DNA of 64,000 bases, from positions 310,001-374,000 of the forward strand of contig NZ_FZNY01000002.1 in the NCBI RefSeq assembly GCF_900188275.1. The letters are read 5' to 3'. The notes under the pieces were generated by a model. That model did no database searches. It was not told where the DNA came from and was given only the letters and a program-made list of their open reading frames with translations. Source of the DNA: Dokdonia pacifica. Its GTDB lineage: Bacteria; Bacteroidota; Bacteroidia; Flavobacteriales; Flavobacteriaceae. Every line of letters starts with the position of its first letter. The stretch's first letter is position 1. The position numbers and the translations under genes were made by a program. Positions 1 through 8,673 of this stretch are shown in pieces.

Positions 1-357
1 ATTCCTAATGATATTACGCTCTGTAGTAAGATTACTTAGATTTTCTCTTTCTATGGGTTTAAACCAACCTGAATCTTCTAACGCTTTAATTAAAATTGTA
101 GTTCCCCCTTGCGTCACAGCTGTACTGAAAGTGCTTCCGTTTTCTACAGGTTTAAATTGCCCTGTTTGATCACTAAAATTATACACAGCCACCTCCAACT
201 TTTGAGCGGCGTCTGGAAGATCTAGTAACTTATCAGTTGACTTAGAGAACTCACCCACCCTAGAAGGTTCTTGATATAAAGGTTGATTAAAATAAGACCC
301 GCAGGAATTAAATATAACTAGTAGTACTACTAGTATAATCTTTTTAAAATAATGCAT
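1..357 (-). CDS. csgG: CsgG curli secretion channel, N-terminal part (runs off window)
   Basis: Read on the minus strand from an ATG at 357, the frame stays open to base 1, giving the first 119 residues. It starts with a lipoprotein signal peptide with the lipobox around IFNSCGSY, followed by a segment with the CsgG hallmarks AVTQGGTTILIKALEDS, GWFKPIERENL and TERNIIRN. CsgG is the outer-membrane lipoprotein that forms the nonameric channel exporting curli subunits. It lies 22 nt after csgF and is the last gene seen of the csg run. The rest of the gene is outside the window, so completeness cannot be judged. Family assignment is strong from these motifs. Confidence 0.93.
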   Translation of the reverse strand, partial: MHYFKKIILVVLLVIFNSCGSYFNQPLYQEPSRVGEFSKSTDKLLDLPDAAQKLEVAVYNFSDQTGQFKPVENGSTFSTAVTQGGTTILIKALEDSGWFKPIERENLSNLTTERNIIRN

Positions 358-379
358 ATTATAATACTAATTGCTCTTA

Positions 380-787
380 CTAATTAGGAACGATGACTTG
401 TGTTTCCTCTCCGTTGGTAGTATCTAAAATATTGATAATAAGTCCTTCCCCGCTTTCAAATACTTCTACTGCTAGTGTACCAAATGTAAATGTTCCTGGT
501 TCAGTTAAATCTCCTATCGAATCTAATTGCTGCTGTGTCAATGTCCGTGAGATTTGACTAAGAATTTGATTATTTAGATTATCGCCAAAGCGCTCTAGGT
601 CTGATTGCTGATCTGCAGCATTTTGAGGGGCTGTAAAGCCATTTTGAGCTTGAGCTGAACCTAATAATTGCTGATAATTAAAAGTATCTCCTCCAAAAAA
701 AGGATTGATAGGTCTATACACAAATTGTTGCGCACTCATAGACGTGACAACAAAAGCGACAAATAAAGTAATGATCGTGGTTTTCAT
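380..787 (-). CDS. csgF: CsgF curli assembly factor
   Basis: 135 residues with a signal peptide ending near SMSAQ. The mature N-terminus QFVYRPINPFFGGDTFNY followed by LLGSAQAQNG matches the conserved CsgF start, the part known in E. coli CsgF to bind inside the CsgG channel and form a second constriction. Residues 70-135 are a helix plus short beta segments, as usual for the family. CsgF acts at the cell surface, coupling subunit export to nucleation. It sits 7 nt downstream of csgE and 22 nt upstream of csgG, so the three are probably cotranscribed. Confidence 0.93.
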   Translation of the reverse strand: MKTTIITLFVAFVVTSMSAQQFVYRPINPFFGGDTFNYQQLLGSAQAQNGFTAPQNAADQQSDLERFGDNLNNQILSQISRTLTQQQLDSIGDLTEPGTFTFGTLAVEVFESGEGLIINILDTTNGEETQVIVPN

Positions 788-794
788 GATAAAA

Positions 795-1589
795 TTAATA
801 TCTTATAAATTGTTCATTCTGCTTTTCTAATCGATTGAGGAAAGATAACACTCTTTGAAGAGAAATTCTAACCATATTGGTAAGAAATTCTTTTCTAGGT
901 TGTGCAAAAAATTGCCAAACCAGTTTTCCATCTACCTCTACAGTGATTAAAGTGTTTCTTCTTCTACCTGGAACTTCTTTAATTAATATATTTTTTGGGG
1001 ATCGTATCTGTCTATTATAGTATTCACTATAAAACATTCTAAAGAAATCACGACCAGATTTTGTTAATGTTTTTTGTATAACCAATCCATCAATTTCATA
1101 ACCATCTTGGGCTACGGCTTCATCTTGTGATGTTGCTTTTGGGGTATTTCTATTTAAATCAATAACCGTTTTACCTCCTTGTTCAAGTACAATTCTATCT
1201 TTACCTATTGGTTTATCATCTTTGTCATAAATTAATAATAACAAAATAATCTTATCATCAACGTTATAATTTACAGTTAAAGTTGATAACACTTTTTTTT
1301 CATCGCCTTTTAAAAAGAATAAATCAGTTTGATTATTTTTTACAACATTACCGTCTTTATCGGTTCTGAAAACTGAATAATCATACTTTAAATTAATGTC
1401 AGTAGAAGTCTTATTTCGTGCGGCTGCATGAAAGGTATAGAACTCGCTGTTGCGTTCTATTAATATTTTAGCTTGAATTTCTTTGTTGAAAAATTGGCCA
1501 TGAGTAATGGCTGTATTAACTATAAGGAAAACAATAAGTAAAAATGTTTTCTTGATTTCATTGGTAGCTATTTTATGAATCAATCTCAT
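795..1589 (-). CDS. csgE: CsgE secretion adaptor with N-terminal CsgH/CsgC-like domain
   Basis: 264 residues. After a signal peptide (about residues 1-31), residues 35-135 look like a beta-sandwich domain resembling CsgH/CsgC curlin chaperones: alternating strands, a central DGNVVKNNQTDLFFLKGDE stretch, then IYDKDDKP. Residues 165-255 are a recognisable CsgE domain (EIDGLVIQKTLTKSGRDFF, ITVEVDGKLVWQFFAQP, NMVRISLQRVLSFL). CsgE is known to cap the periplasmic face of CsgG and bring in subunits; CsgC/CsgH stop early amyloid formation. E. coli CsgE is about 130 residues, so this protein is twice the usual length. The CsgE call is strong; the N-terminal assignment rests on pattern only. Confidence 0.9.
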   Translation of the reverse strand: MRLIHKIATNEIKKTFLLIVFLIVNTAITHGQFFNKEIQAKILIERNSEFYTFHAAARNKTSTDINLKYDYSVFRTDKDGNVVKNNQTDLFFLKGDEKKVLSTLTVNYNVDDKIILLLLIYDKDDKPIGKDRIVLEQGGKTVIDLNRNTPKATSQDEAVAQDGYEIDGLVIQKTLTKSGRDFFRMFYSEYYNRQIRSPKNILIKEVPGRRRNTLITVEVDGKLVWQFFAQPRKEFLTNMVRISLQRVLSFLNRLEKQNEQFIRY

Positions 1590-1622
1590 AGCTTATATAT
1601 TATAAGAGACAGTTAAGTAGTA

Positions 1623-2168
1623 TTACTGAAAACTCCTTATAATTATTGTTGGAGATGCTTCTGTTTGCACAAATCTTAACGATCTTGTTATTGAATTAGT
1701 TCCAAAACGTTCAAAAGTAAGATTATCTCCTTGTTGTAGTAAATCTAATGAAGCATCCTCGGTAGGATTATTAATAAAATCTCGTACTAAATTAAAATTT
1801 CCATCCTGAGTAATTGTAGTTACCACTGTATTTGCGCGATAATCTAATGCCGTAAAATTTGAATTCCCCCTTTGTGTTACTTGTATTTCACTAGAAGTAG
1901 TATTTGCATTAATAGCTGTTAAATTCAAATCTCCGATTTGAGTTAAAAATATGCTATTCCCTGATATTTGTTGATTTCTAACATTAGGAGCTGTATTAAA
2001 GCCTAGATTCAAAAGTACATCAGAACTAACAGACTGACTATCTAGTACGATTTCATTTCCATTAACCTCTTCTTCTTCTGGATCTTCATCAAATGTTTGG
2101 GCAAAGAGCGGGATACTACAAAAAGTAGTGATGCAGAAAACTATAAGTAAACGAACAAAATTTTTCAT
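1623..2168 (-). CDS. CsgB-like minor curlin / nucleator candidate
   Basis: 181 residues with signal peptide (to SIPLFAQ), an acidic stretch FDEDPEEEEVNGNE, then four to five curlin-type repeat units (FLTQIGDLNLTAI, IQVTQRGNSNFTAL, TTITQDGNFNLV, LDLLQQGDNLTF). The C-terminus FVQTEASPTIIIRSFQ is strongly beta-prone and differs from the tails of the five large subunits. Its small size, few repeats and position directly ahead of csgE suggest a CsgB-like nucleator, but that role is inferred. It is 33 nt upstream of csgE and is separated from the upstream fibre gene by a terminator at 2292-2326, so it probably heads the csgB-E-F-G transcript. Confidence 0.75.
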   Translation of the reverse strand: MKNFVRLLIVFCITTFCSIPLFAQTFDEDPEEEEVNGNEIVLDSQSVSSDVLLNLGFNTAPNVRNQQISGNSIFLTQIGDLNLTAINANTTSSEIQVTQRGNSNFTALDYRANTVVTTITQDGNFNLVRDFINNPTEDASLDLLQQGDNLTFERFGTNSITRSLRFVQTEASPTIIIRSFQ

Positions 2169-2291
2169 AACTCTAATTTAGAATAAAAATTGCAACTAGA
2201 CCACTATTTAGACTAGAATTTCAATTATATATAAAATTCAAAAATTAAACTCATTTTATAATTGAAAACGAATTTAAAATATATAATAAAG

Positions 2292-2326
2292 AAAAGTAAC
2301 AGGTGAATAATACACCTGTTACTTTT
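2292..2326 (-). terminator. intrinsic terminator after curlin gene 2339-3793
   Basis: A 14-bp perfect stem (arms 2292-2305 and 2313-2326, sequence AAAAGTAACAGGTG and its complement) with a 7-nt loop, starting 12 nt past the stop codon on the minus strand and followed by a T-rich run. It separates the fibre genes from the csgB-E-F-G part. Confidence 0.85.
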
Positions 2327-2338
2327 ACATACTACTTT

Positions 2339-3793
2339 TTAGTTTATAGGAGCTAAAGAGAACGATGAAACTGAATGTGGTGCAGTTACACTTTGTGGTG
2401 TAACCTGAATAAATCCAGTTTGAGTTCCTGTTCCTAATGGTCCTTCTTGAAGAATATCAGCTTGATTTCCTCCAGCACCAGGTGTAAACACTCCTTCATT
2501 TTGACGAATAGTATAACTCTGTCCATCATGTTGTGTAAGAAGTGCTACGTTATTTTCTCCATGCTGTAATGTTTGACCATAACTTCCTGCTCCAAATTGG
2601 AACATATTAGAGTTATTACCCATACCAGCTTGAGAAGCAACTGCAGTATTATCATCTCCCCATTGAGACTGTAAAGATGAATGATCTGCACCATTTTGAT
2701 TTAATGCGGCATTATTGTTATCTCCTGTTTGTTCTTGTCTACCTACATTTTCAGTACCTCCAACAGCGTAGAAACTTTGAGTAATCCAACCTGAGTTTCC
2801 ATTACCATCTTGTACCTGAGCTGCATTGTTAGAACCAGCTACAGAACTAGCCTGAGCAATAAGACCATCGTTACCGTCTCCAGATTGGTTTTGATAAGCT
2901 ACTGCTTCTGTAGAACTTTCGTTTGGAATACTATTTACTACTTGAGAATCAAAATTTGTTAATTCAAGAAGTCTTCCAAAAGAAGTTCCAGATACAATAT
3001 GACTACCATCCCATCCTTGATCGATTTGTGCTCTGTTTCCTACTGATCCTTCCGCTTCTTGGATTTGCTCAGCTCTGTTATCATCACCAAATTGAGAAGC
3101 TAATGCTACGTTACGTGCATCACTTCCAGCAGCATTATCTTGTGCTACACGTGATTCGTTGTTATTTCCAGTTTGAGTAACAATAGCAAATTGTCCTTGG
3201 CTGTCTTCTGGACCAGCGTTTTGATCTATTTCAGATGTATTTCCAGTACCATTTTGAACAGTAGAAGCATCACTATTATCCCAAGTCTGTAATGTATATG
3301 CAGAGTTGTCCTCTCCATCTTGCTCGATAGTAGCTGCATTCATCTCAGCTTGATTAGCAGTACCTTGCATAATCATAGCTCTGTTTGCTGCTGTATCATT
3401 ATCATTATTCTGATCAATCATTGCATTGTTGTAATCACCTTCTTGGAAGATCGTAGATTGGTTATTGTAACCAGTCTGTTCAACTTCTGCAAAGTTTAAT
3501 TGTCCGCTTAATGCTTGATTTCCATTAACATTTCCAGTTTGCATTACTCTTGCTAAGTTTGCAGTACCATTTTGATTTGTTAATGTAGATTGGGATGTCC
3601 CAGCCTGACGTACTTGCACAGCATTATCAGCTCCATTCTGAATACTCTCACCGGTGTTTGCTCCCATAGCTGAACCTGGAATTTGAGCTACCTGAACAGC
3701 TTCACGAGCACCAGTATCATTTGTTGCTGGAGCTTGTGCCATTGCAACACTAGCAACTGCTAATGCAACAACACTTAAAATTATTTTTTTCAT
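2339..3793 (-). CDS. large curlin-repeat fibre subunit 1 (CsgA-like)
   Basis: 484 residues with a signal peptide (cut near VAMAQ), then almost thirty short degenerate units of the form N-x-A-x-[IV]-x-Q-x-G-x-x-N from about residue 50 to 430, the pattern of curlin repeats that stack into an amyloid beta-solenoid. E. coli CsgA has five such repeats, so this is a much longer subunit. Residues around 265-295 interrupt the repeats with a non-repeat insert (LLELTNFDSQVVNSIPN). After the repeats is a tail shared by all five paralogues, ending SFSLAPIN. The first 228 and last 115 residues are nearly identical to the 3903-5357 protein. It is expected to be exported by CsgG and polymerise at the surface. 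Function is inferred from family. Confidence 0.9.
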   Translation of the reverse strand: MKKIILSVVALAVASVAMAQAPATNDTGAREAVQVAQIPGSAMGANTGESIQNGADNAVQVRQAGTSQSTLTNQNGTANLARVMQTGNVNGNQALSGQLNFAEVEQTGYNNQSTIFQEGDYNNAMIDQNNDNDTAANRAMIMQGTANQAEMNAATIEQDGEDNSAYTLQTWDNSDASTVQNGTGNTSEIDQNAGPEDSQGQFAIVTQTGNNNESRVAQDNAAGSDARNVALASQFGDDNRAEQIQEAEGSVGNRAQIDQGWDGSHIVSGTSFGRLLELTNFDSQVVNSIPNESSTEAVAYQNQSGDGNDGLIAQASSVAGSNNAAQVQDGNGNSGWITQSFYAVGGTENVGRQEQTGDNNNAALNQNGADHSSLQSQWGDDNTAVASQAGMGNNSNMFQFGAGSYGQTLQHGENNVALLTQHDGQSYTIRQNEGVFTPGAGGNQADILQEGPLGTGTQTGFIQVTPQSVTAPHSVSSFSLAPIN

Positions 3794-3853
3794 AATTTGT
3801 TATAATTTGTTAGTTATTAAATATGTAAGCAGGGGATGATTTTTATTATATAA

Positions 3854-3890
3854 AATCTCATCATAAGAATATATATCCTATGATGAGATT
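3854..3890 (-). terminator. intrinsic terminator after curlin gene 3903-5357
   Basis: A 12-bp perfect stem (AATCTCATCATA at 3854-3865, complement at 3879-3890) with a 13-nt AT-rich loop, 12 nt after the stop codon, followed on the minus strand by a TTTTATAT tail. Stem and flanks are nearly the same as at 6894-6928, showing that the spacer was duplicated with the gene. Confidence 0.8.
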
Positions 3891-3902
3891 CTTTGATATT
3901 AA

Positions 3903-5357
3903 TTAGTTAATTGGAGCTAAAGAGAATGATGAAACTGAATGTGGTGCAGTTACTCCTTGAGGAGTTACTTGAATAAATCCAGTTTGAGTTCCTGTTCCCA
4001 TAGGTCCTTCTTGAAGAATATCAGCTTGATTTCCTCCAGCACCAGGAGTAAATACTCCTTCGTTTTGACGAATAGTATAACTCTGTCCATCATGTTGTGT
4101 AAGAAGTGCTACGTTATTCTCTCCATGCTGTAATGTTTGACCATAACTTCCTGCTCCAAATTGGAACATATTAGAGTTATTACCCATCCCAGCTTGAGAA
4201 GCAACCGCAGTGTTATCATCTCCCCACTGATCTTGTAAAGATGCATGATCAGCTCCATCTTGATTTAATGTCGCTGCATTATTGTTTCCAGTTTGCATTT
4301 GTCTTCCAACATTATCAGTTCCTCCAGCTGTAAAGAAACTTTGAGAAATAAATGCTGAGTTTTCATTACCATCTTGGATTTGAGCAGCATTATTTGATCC
4401 CGCTTCAGAACTAGCTTGTGCTATAAAAGCATCATTATCATCACCAGATTGATTTTGAAATGCTACTCCAGATTCAGAGTTTTCTACTACTAAAAAGTTA
4501 TTTACAGCAGAATCAAATCCTGAAACTTCACCAAATCTTAAAAGCGCATCTGAAGAAACAGAAACGGTACCATCTGTACCTTGATTAATCTGAGCTCTAT
4601 TACCAGCAGAACCTTCTGCTTCCTGGATTTGCTCTGCTTTGTTATTATCACCTAACTGTCTTGTTAATGCAACATTACGTGCATCACTACCAGCAGCATT
4701 ATCTTGTGCTACACGAGATTCGTTGTTATTTCCTGTTTGAGATACAATTGCAAATTGTCCTTGACTATCTTCTGGACCAGCATTTTGATCTATTTCAGAT
4801 GTGTTTCCAGTACCGTTTTGAACAGTAGAAGCATCACTATTATCCCAAGTCTGTAATGTATATGCAGAGTTGTCCTCTCCATCTTGTTCGATAGTAGCTG
4901 CATTCATCTCAGCTTGGTTCGCAGTACCTTGCATAATCATAGCTCTGTTTGCTGCTGTATCATTATCATTATTCTGATCAATCATTGCATTGTTGTAATC
5001 ACCTTCTTGGAAGATCGTTGATTGGTTATTAAAACCTGTTTGTTCAACTTCTGCAAAGTTTAATTGCCCACTTAATGCTTGATTTCCATTAACATTTCCA
5101 GTCTGCATTACTCTTGCCAAGTTTGCAGTACCATTTTGATTTGTTAATGTAGATTGAGATGTTCCTGCCTGACGTACTTGCACAGCATTATCAGCTCCAT
5201 TCTGAATACTCTCACCGGTATTTGCTCCCATAGCTGAACCTGGAATTTGAGCTACTTGAACAGCTTCACGAGCACCAGTATCATTTGTTGCTGGACTCTG
5301 TGCCATTGCAACACTAGCAACTGCTAATGCAACAACACTAAATATTACTTTTTTCAT
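3903..5357 (-). CDS. large curlin-repeat fibre subunit 2 (CsgA-like)
   Basis: 484 residues with signal peptide, about 28 curlin-type repeat units and the shared C-terminal tail ending SFSLAPIN. Compared with the 2339-3793 protein, the first 228 residues differ at only about five positions (I/V, L/F, A/S, Y/F, T/S) and the last 115 are almost identical, while residues about 229-370 differ considerably, including the non-repeat insert (LLRFGEVSGFDSAVNNF). This is the pattern left by gene conversion or recent duplication with local replacement. The stop of the 5379-6839 gene is only 21 nt upstream with no hairpin between, so these two are probably one transcript. Confidence 0.9.
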   Translation of the reverse strand: MKKVIFSVVALAVASVAMAQSPATNDTGAREAVQVAQIPGSAMGANTGESIQNGADNAVQVRQAGTSQSTLTNQNGTANLARVMQTGNVNGNQALSGQLNFAEVEQTGFNNQSTIFQEGDYNNAMIDQNNDNDTAANRAMIMQGTANQAEMNAATIEQDGEDNSAYTLQTWDNSDASTVQNGTGNTSEIDQNAGPEDSQGQFAIVSQTGNNNESRVAQDNAAGSDARNVALTRQLGDNNKAEQIQEAEGSAGNRAQINQGTDGTVSVSSDALLRFGEVSGFDSAVNNFLVVENSESGVAFQNQSGDDNDAFIAQASSEAGSNNAAQIQDGNENSAFISQSFFTAGGTDNVGRQMQTGNNNAATLNQDGADHASLQDQWGDDNTAVASQAGMGNNSNMFQFGAGSYGQTLQHGENNVALLTQHDGQSYTIRQNEGVFTPGAGGNQADILQEGPMGTGTQTGFIQVTPQGVTAPHSVSSFSLAPIN

Positions 5358-5378
5358 AATTTAATTTGTTATAATTTG

Positions 5379-6839
5379 TTAGTTAATTGGTGCTAAAGAA
5401 AACGATGAAACTGAATGTGGCGCAGTTACTCCTTGAGGAGTTACTTGAATAAATCCTGTTTGAGTTCCTGTTCCCATAGGTCCTTCTTGAAGAATATCAG
5501 CTTGATTTCCTCCTGCACCTGGAGTAAACACTCCTTCATTTTGACGAATAGTATAGCTTTGTCCATCACGTTGTGTAAGAAGTGCTACGTTAAACTCTCC
5601 ATGTTGTATGGTCTGACCATAACTACCATCACCTTCTTGAAAGATATTGAGATTATTGCTCATTCCTCTTTGAGTAGAAATATTGCTATTATCATTACCT
5701 GTTTGTACTTGAAGAGCTAAATGATCATTCCCGGTTTGTAATACTCCAGTAGCGTTTCCATCTCCCACTTGCTCTTGTCTTCCTACATTACCACTTCCAT
5801 TTGAACTCCCGAAGGCATTTTGACTCAAGTAAGCTGCATTATTATTACCGTCTTGTAATTGCGCACCATTATTAGAGTCAGCTGTTGAAGAATATTGTCC
5901 AATAAACCCTTGATTTCCATCACCGTTTTGTTGTTGAAAAGCAACACCATTATCAGAATCTCCTATGTTATTACCTCCACCTGTTACACTTGGATCAAAA
6001 GCGAGTGTATTAAACCAAACTTGCTCTGATGCTGGAACTTGAAACAATTGACTCCCTGTTCCTTGAGCAACAACAGCTATATTTCCTGTAGATCCATTAG
6101 CACTTTGGATTTGTTCAGCACTGTTATTGTTACCTGTTTGTGCAGTATACGCTACATTACGCGCATCACTTCCATCTGCATTATCTTGATCTACACGAGA
6201 TTCATTATCAACTCCTATTTGAGTTACAACTGCAAATTGACCTTGACTATCTTCTGGACCGGCGTTTTGATCTATTTCAGATGTATTTCCTGATCCACTT
6301 TGAACAGTAGAAGCATCACTATTATCCCAAGTCTGTAATGTATACGCAGAGTTGTCTTCTCCATCTTGATCTATAGTAGCTGCATTCATCTCAGCCTGAT
6401 TAGCAGTGCCTTGCATAATCATAGCTCTGTTTGCCGCTGTATCGTTATCATTATTCTGACTAATCATGGCATTGTTATAATCACCTTCTTGGAAGATCGT
6501 TGATTGGTTATTAAAACCAGTTTGCCCAACTTCTGCAAAGTTTAATTGTCCACTTAATGCTTGATTTCCATTAACATTTCCAGTCTGCATTACTCTTGCT
6601 AAGTTTGCAGTACCATTTTGATTTGTTAATGTAGATTGAGATGTTCCAGCCTGACGTACTTGTACAGCATTATCAGCTCCATTCTGAATACTTTCCCCTG
6701 TATTTGCCCCCATAGCTGAACCAGGAATTTGAGCTACCTGAACAGCTTCACGAGCACCAGTATCATTCGTCGCTGGACTCTGTGCTATTGTAACACTAGC
6801 AAATGCTAATGCAACAACACTGAATATTATTTTTTTCAT
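5379..6839 (-). CDS. large curlin-repeat fibre subunit 3 (CsgA-like, mosaic)
   Basis: 486 residues, same architecture: signal peptide, repeats, insert, tail ending SFSLAPIN. Residues 1 to about 210 and about 425 to 486 match subunits 1 and 2 nearly exactly, but the middle (about 240-420) matches subunit 4: the insert FQVPASEQVWFNTLAFDPS here parallels FQAPASEQAYLNTAALDPS there, followed in both by GVAFQQQNGDGNQGFIGQY. The gene is therefore a mosaic of its neighbours. It is first in a two-gene unit with 3903-5357 and follows a terminator at 6894-6928. Confidence 0.9.
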   Translation of the reverse strand: MKKIIFSVVALAFASVTIAQSPATNDTGAREAVQVAQIPGSAMGANTGESIQNGADNAVQVRQAGTSQSTLTNQNGTANLARVMQTGNVNGNQALSGQLNFAEVGQTGFNNQSTIFQEGDYNNAMISQNNDNDTAANRAMIMQGTANQAEMNAATIDQDGEDNSAYTLQTWDNSDASTVQSGSGNTSEIDQNAGPEDSQGQFAVVTQIGVDNESRVDQDNADGSDARNVAYTAQTGNNNSAEQIQSANGSTGNIAVVAQGTGSQLFQVPASEQVWFNTLAFDPSVTGGGNNIGDSDNGVAFQQQNGDGNQGFIGQYSSTADSNNGAQLQDGNNNAAYLSQNAFGSSNGSGNVGRQEQVGDGNATGVLQTGNDHLALQVQTGNDNSNISTQRGMSNNLNIFQEGDGSYGQTIQHGEFNVALLTQRDGQSYTIRQNEGVFTPGAGGNQADILQEGPMGTGTQTGFIQVTPQGVTAPHSVSSFSLAPIN

Positions 6840-6893
6840 AATTTAATTTGTTATTTATTAAATAATAAGTGGGGGGTGACTTTTATTACATAA

Positions 6894-6928
6894 AATCTCA
6901 TCATAAGAATATATCCTATGATGAGATT
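6894..6928 (-). terminator. intrinsic terminator after curlin gene 6938-8377
   Basis: The same 12-bp stem as at 3854-3890 (arms 6894-6905 and 6917-6928) with an 11-nt loop, 9 nt past the stop codon and followed by TTTTATGT on the minus strand. It lies upstream of the 5379-6839 gene. Confidence 0.8.
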
Positions 6929-6937
6929 TTGATATTA

Positions 6938-8377
6938 TTAGTTAATTGGCGCCAATGTAAATGCACTCACTGCTTGTGGAGCGTTTACTGACTGAGGATT
7001 AACTTGTATAAAAGAGTTTTGAACTCCAGTTCCTAATGGTCCTTCTTGAAGGATGTCTGCTTGGTTTCCTCCAGTTCCAGCACCAAATGCACCTTCATTC
7101 TGACGAACTGTATAACTCTGACCATCACGTTGAGTAATTAATGCCACGTTATTTCTTCCATGTTGGATACTTTGCGCATAACTACCATTTCCTTCTTGGA
7201 ATATATTCAAGTCATTGTTTCTTCCTCTTTGAGTAGAAAGAGCTGAATTCCCATCACCGAATTGTGCTTGAAGAGCACGGTGATTGTTACCATTCTGCAT
7301 TAACCCAACAGAGTTATCTGATCCATATTGTTCTTGTCTTCCTGTATTACCATTCCCATTTGGGCTTCCGAAAGCGTTCTGAAGCAAGGCAGCAGCATTA
7401 TTGTTACCATCTTGTATTTGAGCTCCATTATTAGAGTCATTTGTATCTGCATATTGCCCTATAAATCCTTGGTTTCCATCACCATTCTGCTGTTGGAAAG
7501 CTACACCATTTTCAGAACCTAAAATATTATTAGTACCTCCTAATATTGAAGGATCTAATGCTGCTGTATTTAAGTAAGCTTGTTCTGATGCTGGAGCTTG
7601 AAATATTTGGTTACTTACACCTTGGCTTATAACAGCAATATTTCCTGTAGATCCCTCAGCACTTTGATTTTGCTCTGCACGGTTATTACTACCTGCTTGT
7701 GCAGTGTATGCACTATTACGAGCATCACTTCCTGGTGCATTATTTTGATTTACTAAAGATTCATTATCCTCTCCAGTTTGAGTAACAAGAGCAAATTGAC
7801 CTTGACTTTGATTAGGTCCTGCATTTTGAATAATCTCAGATGTGTTGTTTGTTCCATTCTGAATTGTCCAAGCATCACTATTATCAAAAATTTGCAATGT
7901 AGAAGCAGAGTTTCCTTCTCCATTTTGATCTATCATTGCTTCATTGTTTTCTGCTTGCTGTCCAATACCTTGCATAATCAATGCACGGTTTGCATCTGTA
8001 TCATTATCATTGTTTTGTTCAACCATGGCATTATTACCATCTCCTTGTTGCTCAATAGTAGATTCATTATTAAATCCGTCTTGATCAACTTCTGCAAAAT
8101 TTAATACCCCACTTTGTGCTTGCACTTCTCCTGTTTGAAAAATTCTAGCTAAGTTGGTTGTACCATCTTGATTTGTCAATGCAGACTGTGATGTTCCTGC
8201 TTGACGAACTTGTACAGCATTACTTGTACCATTCTGAATAGATTCCCCTGTGTTTGCTCCCGCAGCTGAACCAGAAATTTGTGGCACTTGAACAGCAGCT
8301 CTAGCTCCTGATTCTTGTTGCCCCATCGCTACAACACTAATACATAATGCTGCAACACCTAAAATTACTTTTTTCAT
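6938..8377 (-). CDS. large curlin-repeat fibre subunit 4 (CsgA-like)
   Basis: 479 residues: signal peptide (VVAMGQ), about 28 curlin-type units, a central non-repeat insert around AALDPSILGG, and a tail in which NQADILQEGPLGTG is conserved and the last residues are FTLAPIN. It is more diverged from subunits 1-3 at its ends than they are from each other, but shares its central third with subunit 3. Nearly 300 nt of AT-rich sequence upstream (8378-8673) probably hold its promoter; the terminator of subunit 5 lies in that spacer. Confidence 0.9.
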   Translation of the reverse strand: MKKVILGVAALCISVVAMGQQESGARAAVQVPQISGSAAGANTGESIQNGTSNAVQVRQAGTSQSALTNQDGTTNLARIFQTGEVQAQSGVLNFAEVDQDGFNNESTIEQQGDGNNAMVEQNNDNDTDANRALIMQGIGQQAENNEAMIDQNGEGNSASTLQIFDNSDAWTIQNGTNNTSEIIQNAGPNQSQGQFALVTQTGEDNESLVNQNNAPGSDARNSAYTAQAGSNNRAEQNQSAEGSTGNIAVISQGVSNQIFQAPASEQAYLNTAALDPSILGGTNNILGSENGVAFQQQNGDGNQGFIGQYADTNDSNNGAQIQDGNNNAAALLQNAFGSPNGNGNTGRQEQYGSDNSVGLMQNGNNHRALQAQFGDGNSALSTQRGRNNDLNIFQEGNGSYAQSIQHGRNNVALITQRDGQSYTVRQNEGAFGAGTGGNQADILQEGPLGTGVQNSFIQVNPQSVNAPQAVSAFTLAPIN

Positions 8378-8625
8378 AATTAAATAAGGTTTAGTTAATT
8401 AAAAATTATTAAACAAATACTATTTACGAACACATACAAAAAACATATTTGTATAAGAATATGATATGCATCAATGTTCGGTTCATTACTTACCTAGTCT
8501 CTCGCTAGATAAAATGTATTTTGGGGGAGATAAAATACATTATTGTTAAAATCATAAAACTTTCAAGCAATCCTTAAGACAGTGTAAAACTATATTAGGG
8601 GTGCATTTTATAATTTAATATTGAA

Positions 8626-8663
8626 AATTATTCAGAAGTACTAACAAGCACTTCTGAATAATT
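8626..8663 (-). terminator. intrinsic terminator after curlin gene 8674-10119
   Basis: A 14-bp perfect stem (AATTATTCAGAAGT at 8626-8639, complement 8650-8663) with a 10-nt loop, 10 nt beyond the stop codon. The stem is unrelated in sequence to the duplicated hairpins at 3854 and 6894, in line with subunit 5 being an older paralogue. Confidence 0.8.
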
Positions 8664-8673
8664 GGTTATTTTA

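Noticed and set aside
317-334. 18-bp perfect palindrome ACTAGTAGTACTACTAGT in csgG
   Set aside because: It lies in the hydrophobic signal sequence (Ile-Leu-Val-Val-Leu-Leu-Val codons) and is probably a chance result of repeated CTA/GTA codons; it has no relation to the TTTCGCGAAA family.
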